A stretch of DNA of 6,753 bases from Candidatus Omnitrophota bacterium (GCA_030630245.1 DAOVNL010000043.1:1-6753); one strand, 5' to 3'; counted from the stretch's first letter, positions 1 through 5,683 are shown. The notes: generated by a model from the letters alone, not told the origin. Program-made: numbers and translations.

Positions 1-61
1 CCTTTAAAACAAAGGGGGAATCTGAGGAAGTACCCTGCTAAAAGGCGGGGGGCAACTTGTG

Positions 62-92
62 CCCGTGTTTGTTTTGGCAGCAAAACTACGGG
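62..92 (+). other. Imperfect hairpin in glgA leader
   Basis: CCCGT 62-66 pairs with ACGGG 88-92. Inside it GTTTTG 71-76 pairs with CAAAAC 81-86 around a GCAG loop, separated by an asymmetric internal loop of four bases against one. No U-run follows, so it does not look like an intrinsic terminator. Its role is unknown. Confidence 0.45.
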
Positions 93-139
93 TATTCGCA
101 CAGATAAACCAAGGAATGGCAGGGGTAAGTAAAGCAGAT

Positions 140-200
140 ATTCCGTCTCATAAACTATGGGGAAATTCTCTTCGACAATTTCCCTCATATTCGACGGAAT
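140..200 (+). other. Long two-helix hairpin in glgA leader
   Basis: ATTCCGTC 140-147 pairs perfectly with GACGGAAT 193-200. After an internal loop of eight bases against three, TATG 156-159 pairs with CATA 186-189, and GGGAAATT 160-167 pairs with AATTTCCC 177-184. T185 is bulged and the apical loop is the nine bases 168-176. Twenty base pairs in 61 bases is far from what chance would normally give. No U-run follows. It abuts the next hairpin, which begins at 200, so the two may stack as adjacent domains of one leader RNA. Confidence 0.55.
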
Positions 201-257
201 CAATTTGCACAGATAATTTATGTCGGCTATTGCCTCCATAAATTATGTGCTCATTGA
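200..257 (+). repeat. SD-proximal hairpin element, copy 1 (before glgA)
   Basis: From the base upward: TCAAT 200-204 pairs with ATTGA 253-257. Then, across a small internal loop, GCAC 207-210 pairs with GTGC 247-250. AG 211-212 is bulged and A213 pairs with T246. TAATTTATG 214-222 pairs with CATAAATTA 237-245, and GGC 225-227 pairs with GCC 232-234 around a TATT loop, with a TC/TC internal loop below it. The 3' flank GTGCTCATT 247-255 runs straight into the glgA Shine-Dalgarno GAGGGG. A second copy with the same architecture lies before rpmE. Function is unknown; a translational regulatory leader or a dispersed repeat are both possible. Confidence 0.7.
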
Positions 258-261
258 GGGG
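256..261 (+). promoter_or_regulatory. Ribosome binding site of glgA
   Basis: GAGGGG sits seven bases before ATG 269, a normal spacing. This favours 269 over the in-frame ATG at 245, which lies inside the hairpin stem and has no Shine-Dalgarno sequence. The first two bases (GA) also belong to the basal helix of the hairpin element, so folding could slightly limit access. Confidence 0.75.
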
Positions 262-268
262 AAGATTG

Positions 269-1672
269 ATGAAAATATTATTTTGTAGTTCTGAAGTTGT
301 GCCGTTTGCAAAGACAGGGGGGCTTGCGGATGTGGCGGGTACTCTGCCGCCCGCATTAGAAGTTGCCGGCGCGCGGGTAAAAATCGTAATGCCGAGATAC
401 AGGTGCGTTGATGTTAAAAAATTTAAGCTGAAAAAACTTGATGATGAAACATTCTCAACTTCGATCGGAAAAAATGTAGAGGTTTTGCTCCTTGAAAAAA
501 AGAGTTTTTTTGATAGAGATGGATTGTACCAGCAAAAGGGCATGGATTATCCGGATAATCTGGACAGGTTTACGTATTATTGCCTGCAGACGCTTAAACT
601 GATAAAGAAAATAAATTTTAAGCCTGATATCATTCACTGTAATGACTGGCAGACCGCGCTGATCCCGGTTTATCTAAAAAAAATGTTTAAAAATGATCTG
701 TTTTATAAAAACATAAAAACAATCTTAACTATACATAATCTCGGATATCAAGGGCTTTTCCCTAAAGAGGAACTTGCCGTAACCGGATTGAATAAAGAGC
801 TGTTTTCACTTAACGGGCTTGAATTTTACGGTAAGATCAATCTGCTCAAAGGAGGTTTATTATTTTCAGATTACATTAGTACAGTGAGCTCGACTTATGC
901 GCGGGAAATTCATAGCGCTGAATTCGGCTGCGGGCTTGAAGGAGTTTTACAGAAAAGGAAAAAAGATACTGCCGGAATATTAAACGGGATCAATTATGAT
1001 GAGTGGGACCCCAGGAAGAATAAAGCGCTGGTAAAAAACTATGGGCCTGATTCGATCGAAGGCAAATATGAAAATAAAGAGGCTTTGCAAAAAATCGGCA
1101 AGCTTAAGGTAGACAGGAAAATTCCGCTTTTGGGAATAATTACCCGGCTTGCGGACCAGAAGGGCCTGGATATACTCGCGGAAGTAATTGAAGAGGTTGT
1201 ACAGATGCCGGTTCAGTTTATTTTACTTGGCACGGGTGACCCCCGTTATCATAAATTGTTTGAAGGCATAAGCAGTAAGTATAAGAATACGTCGATTCAT
1301 TTGAAATTCGATACTACTCTTGCTTATAAAATTTATGCGGGCTCTGACATCTTTCTGATGCCTTCATATTATGAACCCTGCGGCCTTGGCCAGCTTATAA
1401 GCCTTAATTTCGGGACAATTCCGTTGGTACGAAGGACAGGGGGGCTTGCGGATACCGTGGAGGATTTTGATCCTTTTACAAAAAAAGGAAACGGATTTGT
1501 GTTTTCCAGTTATCAGGCCGGAGCATTACTGGAGACGGTCAAACGTTCTCTTTGTGTTTATAATGATGCTAAGACCTGGAAGAAACTGGTCACAAGGGCA
1601 ATGAAAAGTGATTTTTCCTGGAAAAAATCAGCGAAAGAATACATTAGTTTATATAAAAGTCTTAAATCTTAA
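269..1672 (+). CDS. glgA: Glycogen (starch) synthase, ADP-glucose type, GT5
   Basis: This cytoplasmic enzyme transfers glucose from ADP-glucose (UDP-glucose in some lineages) to the non-reducing end of an alpha-1,4-glucan, the elongation step of glycogen synthesis. The 467-residue product has the usual length and GT-B layout of family GT5. The N-terminal motif KTGGLADVAGTLP begins at Lys15, the nucleotide-sugar-binding lysine known in this family. GILNGINYDEWDP marks the middle and RLADQKGLD the start of the C-terminal Rossmann domain. PSYYEPCGLGQL, with the conserved Glu369, is followed by RRTGGLADTV. The start at 269 matches the family N-terminus (MKILFCSSEVVPFAKTGG) and follows GAGGGG. No other glycogen gene is present; the next genes are coaE and rho, 10 bases on and beyond, so it probably leads their transcript. 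Family assignment is secure; donor preference cannot be read from sequence alone. Confidence 0.96.
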   Translation: MKILFCSSEVVPFAKTGGLADVAGTLPPALEVAGARVKIVMPRYRCVDVKKFKLKKLDDETFSTSIGKNVEVLLLEKKSFFDRDGLYQQKGMDYPDNLDRFTYYCLQTLKLIKKINFKPDIIHCNDWQTALIPVYLKKMFKNDLFYKNIKTILTIHNLGYQGLFPKEELAVTGLNKELFSLNGLEFYGKINLLKGGLLFSDYISTVSSTYAREIHSAEFGCGLEGVLQKRKKDTAGILNGINYDEWDPRKNKALVKNYGPDSIEGKYENKEALQKIGKLKVDRKIPLLGIITRLADQKGLDILAEVIEEVVQMPVQFILLGTGDPRYHKLFEGISSKYKNTSIHLKFDTTLAYKIYAGSDIFLMPSYYEPCGLGQLISLNFGTIPLVRRTGGLADTVEDFDPFTKKGNGFVFSSYQAGALLETVKRSLCVYNDAKTWKKLVTRAMKSDFSWKKSAKEYISLYKSLKS

Positions 1673-1682
1673 GTAGACAGTC

Positions 1683-2291
1683 ATGATTGTAATCGGCCTT
1701 ACAGGAGGACTTGCCAGCGGCAAGACCAGAATAGCTAAGATGTTTGCTGAACTTGGAGCAGAAGTTTTGAATGCTGACGCAATAGCGCATAGAGCGCTTT
1801 ATAAAAATACGCATTGTTATAAGCAGGTTATCGGAAAATTCGGCAAAAGTATCCTGAATCCGGATGATTCTATAAATAGAAAGAAACTCGCGCGGCTGGC
1901 TTTTATAAGTGATAAAAAGCAGAAGCAATTATGTTCGATTATACATCCGTGGGTTTTTGCCTATATAAGGGAAAAAATTAAAAAAACAGAAAAAAACAAA
2001 GCGGTTAAAGCGGTTATTATCGAGGCGGTATTGCTGATTGAATCAGGGCTTTACAAGGATATGGATAAAATCCTGCTTGTAATGTCTACGGCCGCGCAGC
2101 AGATCTCAAGAGCTGCTTTAAAACGTAAAATGACTCAGGCGCAGGCAAAGCAGAGAATGCGTTTTCAGTTTGGTTTTGCTCAAAAGAGTAAGTATGCTGA
2201 TTATATTATTGATAATCGCGGCGCTTTAAAAGATACAGAAAAAAAAGTGAAAAAAATATGGGAATCAATTTTAAGAAGAAATAATTTATAA
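1683..2291 (+). CDS. coaE: Dephospho-CoA kinase
   Basis: CoaE phosphorylates the 3'-hydroxyl of the ribose in dephospho-CoA with ATP, the last step of coenzyme A synthesis, in the cytoplasm. The 202-residue length is typical. The P-loop GGLASGKT occupies residues 8-15. LNADAIAH follows, with Asp32 at the position of the catalytic aspartate of characterised CoaE proteins; the usual preceding Asp of the DAD motif is Asn30 here. IIHPWV, EAVLLIESGL (typically PLLIE) and the C-terminal YADYIIDNRG complete the family pattern. The gene starts 10 bases after glgA and has no strong Shine-Dalgarno, so translation is probably coupled to glgA. Several A6-A8 runs (for example 1980-1986, 1990-1996, 2239-2246) encode Lys-rich stretches but the frame is intact. 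Confidence 0.95.
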   Translation: MIVIGLTGGLASGKTRIAKMFAELGAEVLNADAIAHRALYKNTHCYKQVIGKFGKSILNPDDSINRKKLARLAFISDKKQKQLCSIIHPWVFAYIREKIKKTEKNKAVKAVIIEAVLLIESGLYKDMDKILLVMSTAAQQISRAALKRKMTQAQAKQRMRFQFGFAQKSKYADYIIDNRGALKDTEKKVKKIWESILRRNNL

Positions 2292-2293
2292 AA

Positions 2294-2300
2294 GAAGGGG
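2294..2300 (+). promoter_or_regulatory. Ribosome binding site deciding the rho start
   Basis: GAAGGGG ends directly against ATG 2301, too close to serve it, but lies six bases before the in-frame ATG at 2307. I therefore place the rho start at 2307 rather than 2301. Confidence 0.65.
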
Positions 2301-2306
2301 ATGAAT

Positions 2307-3695
2307 ATGAAACCAAGACAGGAAAGAGTAAAACAGGTAAAAGTAGGCAATAATAATAACAACAAAGTTTTCGCGGGCAGTAATGCCCGCGGTAAACCGG
2401 CGCAGTTTAATGAACGCGGGCCGCAAAAGCCCGAAGGGTATATGGATATCGGAGAATTGAAGAGAACCAGCGGCACCAATCTTATCAAAGCTGCCAAAGA
2501 ATTGAATATCATCGGAATAAGCGGCTTGAGAAAACAGGATCTGATATTTAAGATATTGCAGGCACAGGCGGAGAAAGCCGGGAATATGTTTGGGGAGGGG
2601 ATATTAGAGGTGCTTCCTGACGGGTTTGGATTCCTGCGCTCGCCGAACTATAATTATCTGCCCTGCCCGGATGATATATATATTTCTCCTTCTCAGATAA
2701 GAAAGTTCAATCTGAGAACAGGAGATACGGTCAGCGGCCAGATCAGGCCTCCGAAAGAAGGAGAGCGTTACTTTGCCCTGTTGAAAGTAGAGGCGGTTAA
2801 TTTTGAGGCGCCGGAAAAGGCAAAGGAAAAAATCTTTTTTGACAACCTGACGCCTCTTTATCCGAATGACCGTTTTATACTGGAGACAACTTCTGAGGAG
2901 GTTTCTACCAGGATCATGGATCTGTTTACGCCCATAGGCAAGGGGCAGCGCGGACTTATTGTCGCGCCTCCTTATAGCGGTAAAACAGTATTGCTGCAGA
3001 AGATCGCCAACAGCATAACCACTAATAATGAGGATGCGGTTCTTATCGTCCTGTTAATAGATGAACGCCCGGAAGAAGTTACCGATATGCAGCGCTCAGT
3101 AAAGGGAGAGGTCATAAGCAGTACTTTTGATGAGCCGCCTGAGCGTCATGTTCAGGTAGCGGAGATGGTTATTGAGAAAGCAAAGAGACTTGTGGAGTGC
3201 GGCAGGGATGTAGTAATATTACTCGATAGTCTTACCCGCCTGGCAAGAGCGCATAATACGGTTGTACCTCATTCGGGAAAAATATTATCAGGAGGAGTAG
3301 ACTCTACAGCTTTGCAGAAGCCAAAGAGATTTTTGGGTGCGGCAAGGAACATAGAAGAAGGAGGTTCACTTACAATATTGGCTACTGCCTTAGTAGATAC
3401 AGGCTCTCGAATGGATGAGGTTATATTCGAAGAGTTCAAGGGGACAGGCAATATGGAGCTGCAGCTTGACCGCAATTTGTTCCAGCGCCGTATTTATCCG
3501 GCAATAGACATAAAGCGTTCAAATACCCGTAAAGAAGACCTGCTGGTTAATGCCGATGAGCTAAAACTTATCTGGATACTGCGCAAGGCATTGAATGAAC
3601 TTAGCAGTGTAGAAGCAATGGAGCTTCTGACCGGCAAACTCAAGAAAGTCAGCACAAACGCGGAATTTCTGCTCAGCCTTGCTAAAAACGGATAA
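2307..3695 (+). CDS. rho: Transcription termination factor Rho
   Basis: Rho is a hexameric RNA-dependent ATPase and translocase that binds untranslated RNA and releases RNA polymerase. The 462-residue product is about 43 longer than E. coli Rho because of a basic, Asn-rich N-terminal tail (residues 1-45, including NNNNN) that looks disordered. A Rho_N helical domain follows from about residue 46, then the RNA-binding cold-shock-like domain ([19 protein letters not shown]). The RecA-type ATPase domain has Walker A APPYSGKT at 220-227 (Lys226), [14 protein letters not shown], Walker B VILLDS with Asp307, Q-loop [14 protein letters not shown] and R-loop DTGSRMDE. Walker A carries Tyr-Ser where E. 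coli has Lys-Ala. ATG 2442 aligns with the E. coli start and is an alternative initiation site. Rho lies 15 bases after coaE, probably in the same transcript. Confidence 0.97.
   Translation: MKPRQERVKQVKVGNNNNNKVFAGSNARGKPAQFNERGPQKPEGYMDIGELKRTSGTNLIKAAKELNIIGISGLRKQDLIFKILQAQAEKAGNMFGEGILEVLPDGFGFLRSPNYNYLPCPDDIYISPSQIRKFNLRTGDTVSGQIRPPKEGERYFALLKVEAVNFEAPEKAKEKIFFDNLTPLYPNDRFILETTSEEVSTRIMDLFTPIGKGQRGLIVAPPYSGKTVLLQKIANSITTNNEDAVLIVLLIDERPEEVTDMQRSVKGEVISSTFDEPPERHVQVAEMVIEKAKRLVECGRDVVILLDSLTRLARAHNTVVPHSGKILSGGVDSTALQKPKRFLGAARNIEEGGSLTILATALVDTGSRMDEVIFEEFKGTGNMELQLDRNLFQRRIYPAIDIKRSNTRKEDLLVNADELKLIWILRKALNELSSVEAMELLTGKLKKVSTNAEFLLSLAKNG
2372..2391 (+). other. GC-rich hairpin inside early rho
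   Basis: CGCGGGC 2372-2378 pairs perfectly with GCCCGCG 2385-2391 around the loop AGTAAT. It lies in the codons of the N-terminal tail, in otherwise AT-rich surroundings. It could influence translation or Rho-dependent control of its own message, but nothing here proves a function. Confidence 0.5.
2417..2433 (+). other. Second hairpin inside early rho
   Basis: CGGGC 2417-2421 pairs with GCCCG 2429-2433 around the loop CGCAAAA. It is 25 bases after the previous hairpin and ends nine bases before the internal ATG at 2442, with AAGGG (2434-2438) in between. It could be a by-product of Gly/Arg/Pro codons. Confidence 0.4.
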
Positions 3696-3727
3696 ACTTA
3701 AGCAGCCTTCGATTGATAAAAAAAGAG

Positions 3728-3745
3728 TATACTTTTAAAAGTATA
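3728..3745. promoter_or_regulatory. 18-base perfect palindrome abutting a promoter
   Basis: TATACTTTTAAAAGTATA is a perfect inverted repeat with no spacer. It ends one base before the -35 box of the promoter at 3747-3775. That position suits an operator for a dimeric regulator or an AT-rich UP-like element. On the + strand no U-run follows directly, so a rho terminator is unlikely. On the - strand a run of seven T follows after CTC, which would suit a weak terminator, but no - strand gene is seen. Function is inferred from position only. Confidence 0.45.
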
Positions 3746-3746
3746 G

Positions 3747-3775
3747 TTGACGAATAATAAATTTTTTGCTAAACT
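3747..3775 (+). promoter_or_regulatory. Sigma-70-type promoter for rpmE-prfA unit
   Basis: The -35 box TTGACG (3747-3752, five of six consensus) and the -10 box TAAACT (3770-3775, four of six) are separated by exactly 17 bases. TGC directly precedes the -10 box, giving an extended -10 element. Transcription would start near 3782, leaving a leader of about 135 bases before rpmE that contains the hairpins below. It splits the cluster into a glgA-coaE-rho unit and an rpmE-onward unit. Confidence 0.7.
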
Positions 3776-3797
3776 CTTATCCTTATAATTATATAGA

Positions 3798-3856
3798 AAT
3801 TATCCCGCCAAAAGGCGGCCTCGCTTAAAAGGCAGCGGGACAGGCGGGATTTAATT
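3798..3856 (+). other. GC-rich folded segment in rpmE leader
   Basis: ATCCCGCC 3802-3809 pairs with GGCGGGAT 3843-3850, extended by AATT 3798-3801 with AATT 3853-3856 across a TT bulge. Inside, CGCT 3822-3825 pairs with AGCG 3834-3837. An alternative local hairpin is CCGCC 3805-3809 with GGCGG 3814-3818 around AAAA. The two foldings compete for the same CCGCC. Similar words (GCTAAAAGGCGGGG) occur at 38-50 before glgA, suggesting related repeat material. No U-run follows. Confidence 0.5.
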
Positions 3857-3905
3857 CGCACAGTAACTTATGAACACTTTGTTCCATAAGTTACGTGCTC
3901 ATTTA
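3853..3905 (+). repeat. SD-proximal hairpin element, copy 2 (before rpmE)
   Basis: GCAC 3858-3861 pairs with GTGC 3895-3898, and AG 3862-3863 faces a lone C3894. TAACTTATG 3864-3872 pairs with CATAAGTTA 3885-3893, and AACA 3873-3876 pairs with TGTT 3880-3883 around CTT, with C3884 bulged. AAT 3853-3855 can pair with ATT 3901-3903 at the base. The layout matches copy 1 at 200-257, including the flanks ATTYGCACAG and GTGCTCATT. Against copy 1, one stem pair changes from T-A to C-G and the upper stem has a different sequence but still pairs. The element ends at the rpmE Shine-Dalgarno. Confidence 0.7.
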
Positions 3906-3910
3906 GGAGG
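3905..3910 (+). promoter_or_regulatory. Ribosome binding site of rpmE
   Basis: AGGAGG is a perfect Shine-Dalgarno sequence seven bases before ATG 3918. This rules out the in-frame ATG at 3870, which is buried in the hairpin stem and lacks such a site. Confidence 0.85.
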
Positions 3911-3917
3911 AATAAAT

Positions 3918-4115
3918 ATGAAGAAGAAGATTCATCCACAGTATAAAAAAACTACAATAACCTGTGCTTGCGGGGAAGTAATGCAGATAGCCAGCACAAA
4001 AGAAAACATCCGAGTTGAAATTTGCAGTAATTGCCATCCTTTTTATACCGGAAAACAGAAGCTTGTTGATACGGCCGGCCGTGTAGAACGCTTCAAGAAG
4101 AGATATGCAAGATAA
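3918..4115 (+). CDS. rpmE: 50S ribosomal protein L31, zinc-binding type
   Basis: L31 (bL31) sits at the central protuberance of the large subunit and bridges to the small subunit. The 65-residue product begins [11 protein letters not shown], typical of the family. It holds the complete zinc-binding cysteine set: Cys16 and Cys18 in CAC, and Cys36 and Cys39 in CSNC, followed by HPFYTGKQK. It is therefore the C+ form, not the zinc-independent paralogue. It has its own promoter and a structured leader; ribosomal protein leaders controlling L31 are known in other phyla, but this one also occurs before glgA, which argues against a purely L31-specific signal. Its last 11 bases overlap prfA. Confidence 0.97.
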   Translation: MKKKIHPQYKKTTITCACGEVMQIASTKENIRVEICSNCHPFYTGKQKLVDTAGRVERFKKRYAR

Positions 4116-5193
4116 GCAGATACTCTTTAATAAATTCAAGGGTTTTCAAGAACGCTTTCAATTTTTGGAAAATCAAATGGTTGATCCGGAAGTAATAAAG
4201 GATATTGCCCTTTACCGGAAACTGGCAAAAGAAAGGGCCGGCCTTTGCGGGCGGATCGAAAAATTTCAGGAGCTGGAAAAGGTTGAAAAAGAAATTGCTC
4301 GTCTTGAAATTATAGTTAAAGAAGCTCGAGAAGAAAAAGAATTTCTTGAGTTAGTCGATTCTGAGCTTGGAGTTTTAAGAAAAAAGTATGAAGATGTCTG
4401 CACTGAGCTTGAGGAATTTCTCATCGAGCAGGATCCACGCGCCAGTAAGGATGTAATTATTGAAATCCGGGCCGGTACAGGCGGAGAAGAGGCGGCTCTT
4501 TTTGCCGCGGATCTTTACCGCATGTATACCCATTATGCTGATAAATTTGGATTTAAGGTCGAGATAATAAATTCAAACCCCACACCTATCGGCGGTTTTA
4601 AAGAAATAATCTTTTCTGTGGAAGGGAAAGGCGCTTTCAGGCAATTTAAGTTTGAAAGCGGAGTTCACCGTGTACAAAGAGTTCCCAGTACAGAGACATC
4701 AGGCAGGGTCCATACGTCGGCTGTAAGCGTGGCAGTACTTCCGGAAGCAGAAGAAATGGAGATTGAGATCAATCCGCAGGAATTAAAAATAGATGTTTAC
4801 CGTTCTACCGGCGCGGGAGGACAAAGCGTAAATACCACGGATTCGGCTGTAAGAATAACCCATTTGCCTTCCGGGATAGTGGTTACCTGCCAGGACGAAA
4901 GGTCGCAGATAAAAAATAAGGCAAAGGCATTTAAAGTGTTGCGGGCACGGCTGCTTGATAAGGCGCAAAGAGATCGGGAATCAAAGATTAAACAAGAGCG
5001 GCGCATGCAGATAGGCTCAGGCGACAGGAGTGAAAAAATACGTACATATAACTTCCCTGACCGACGGGTGACAGATCACCGCGCAGGCGTTACGCTTTAT
5101 AAAATAGAAGAGATATTAGAAGGTGATTTAGGTGAATTGATCGCGCATCTGGCCGAGGCAGAAAAAAAACTCAAGCTTAATAAGGCAGAATAA
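4105..5193 (+). CDS. prfA: Peptide chain release factor 1 (RF1)
   Basis: RF1 reads UAA and UAG in the ribosomal A site and triggers release of the finished peptide. At 362 residues it has the usual length. The N-terminal third is charged and helical. The stop-codon-reading PxT motif is PST at 194-196, where E. coli has PAT; RF2 would have SPF, so this is RF1. The catalytic GGQ is at 238-240 within [15 protein letters not shown], followed by [30 protein letters not shown] sequence ([16 protein letters not shown]) completes the family signature. The start overlaps rpmE by 11 bases, with a weak AAGAAGAG upstream, so translation is probably coupled to rpmE. PrmC, encoded two genes on, would methylate Gln240. 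Confidence 0.97.
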   Translation: MQDKQILFNKFKGFQERFQFLENQMVDPEVIKDIALYRKLAKERAGLCGRIEKFQELEKVEKEIARLEIIVKEAREEKEFLELVDSELGVLRKKYEDVCTELEEFLIEQDPRASKDVIIEIRAGTGGEEAALFAADLYRMYTHYADKFGFKVEIINSNPTPIGGFKEIIFSVEGKGAFRQFKFESGVHRVQRVPSTETSGRVHTSAVSVAVLPEAEEMEIEINPQELKIDVYRSTGAGGQSVNTTDSAVRITHLPSGIVVTCQDERSQIKNKAKAFKVLRARLLDKAQRDRESKIKQERRMQIGSGDRSEKIRTYNFPDRRVTDHRAGVTLYKIEEILEGDLGELIAHLAEAEKKLKLNKAE

Positions 5194-5231
5194 GCCGTAC
5201 AATATTTAATCGCAAAAAGCAGGAGACGGCA

Positions 5232-5657
5232 ATGGAAAAACCGGTAAGGGCAGTTTTGATCGCGCTCACAGTCTCTTTGGTGTTTATTGGAGGCATACAG
5301 GCCCAGCAAAAAGGCGGCAGCCGTGTTATATATGAGGAAAATACAAGTTTTAAAGACGCAAAGCTCCGGGCTAAAATTCTCTCTGAGACTAAGGCGCAAA
5401 ACTCTCAGAGTGAAGATAAGCCGGAACAAAAACAATTAGCGGCTGATCCCTGGATGGAAAAGATCCTGCCTTTGATTGAAAAATATTTAGGCAAGGATAT
5501 GGCTGCCTTACTTAATGAGTATAAAAACGGAAGTTCTGATAAGCAGCACCCTGCGCTTGATGGACAAACGGAGAAAGGTGAGTTCAGGGAATTCTCTGAT
5601 GAGCACCAGTGGAAAGGATTAAGGCGTGAGCAGATCCAGGGCGGGAATGCGCGATAG
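5232..5657 (+). CDS. Small exported protein of unknown function
   Basis: I do not recognise this 141-residue protein. It begins with a plausible Sec signal peptide: positively charged start (MEKPVRAV), hydrophobic core at about 8-22, and a likely signal peptidase I cut after Ala24 (IQA/QQ). There is no lipobox cysteine, and no cysteine at all. The mature part is hydrophilic and charged: a Gln/Lys/Glu-rich linker at about 51-70, then a predicted helical segment 72-98 (DPWMEKILPLIEKYLGKDMAALLNEYKNG), then a polar tail. AGGAG at 5221-5225 lies six bases before the ATG. It sits 38 bases after prfA and 26 before prmC, so it is likely co-transcribed with them, though an exported protein does not fit their job. 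The signal could instead be an uncleaved membrane anchor. Confidence 0.8.
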   Translation: MEKPVRAVLIALTVSLVFIGGIQAQQKGGSRVIYEENTSFKDAKLRAKILSETKAQNSQSEDKPEQKQLAADPWMEKILPLIEKYLGKDMAALLNEYKNGSSDKQHPALDGQTEKGEFREFSDEHQWKGLRREQIQGGNAR

Positions 5658-5683
5658 ATTTCTGTTTTTGCGGGGACACAGGC

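Larger units (their letters stand above)
1..268 (+). other. Non-coding structured leader upstream of glgA
   Basis: No convincing gene lies here. The stretch is rich in inverted repeats when read as + strand RNA. GGGCA 50-54 can pair with TGCCC 60-64. Alternatively CCCGT 62-66 pairs with ACGGG 88-92 around an inner helix GTTTTG 71-76 with CAAAAC 81-86; the two foldings share bases 62-64 and exclude each other. A second domain covers 140-200 and a third 200-257 (listed separately). No convincing promoter pair was found, so transcription may start before the window. I could not match the stretch to a known riboswitch, tmRNA, SRP RNA or RNase P RNA. A leader RNA or a patchwork of dispersed repeats are both possible. 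Confidence 0.5.

Noticed and set aside
59..241. A 60-codon open frame starting with GTG on the + strand
   Set aside because: It has no Shine-Dalgarno, covers the arms of three hairpins and a repeated word, and its product resembles no family I know. Structure explains the stretch better than coding.
245..268. Upstream in-frame ATG for glgA
   Set aside because: It lies in the hairpin stem, lacks a ribosome binding site, and would add eight residues not typical of the family; ATG 269 has GAGGGG and the family N-terminus.
1..268. Known riboswitch, tmRNA, SRP RNA or RNase P RNA
   Set aside because: I looked for the conserved cores of these RNAs (for example cobalamin, c-di-GMP and glycine riboswitches) and found none that fits.
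148..543. 131-codon open frame on the - strand
   Set aside because: It is mostly antisense to the start of glgA and to the leader hairpins, with no recognisable product.
1972..2256. Multiple A6-A8 tracts in coaE as programmed slippage or bent DNA
   Set aside because: The reading frame is full length without slippage, spacing is irregular, and Lys-rich codons in an AT-rich gene explain them.
3718..3745. Intrinsic terminator on the - strand from the palindrome plus seven T
   Set aside because: No - strand gene leads into it and the stem is almost purely AT, so it would be weak. An operator or UP-like role fits its position better.
3870..3917. Upstream in-frame ATG for rpmE
   Set aside because: It lies inside the hairpin and would add 16 residues to a protein whose usual N-terminus is at 3918, right after AGGAGG.
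5097..5435. 112-codon open frame on the - strand
   Set aside because: Antisense to the end of prfA and the start of the exported protein; its Leu/Phe-rich product reflects the reverse of Lys/Glu-rich codons.
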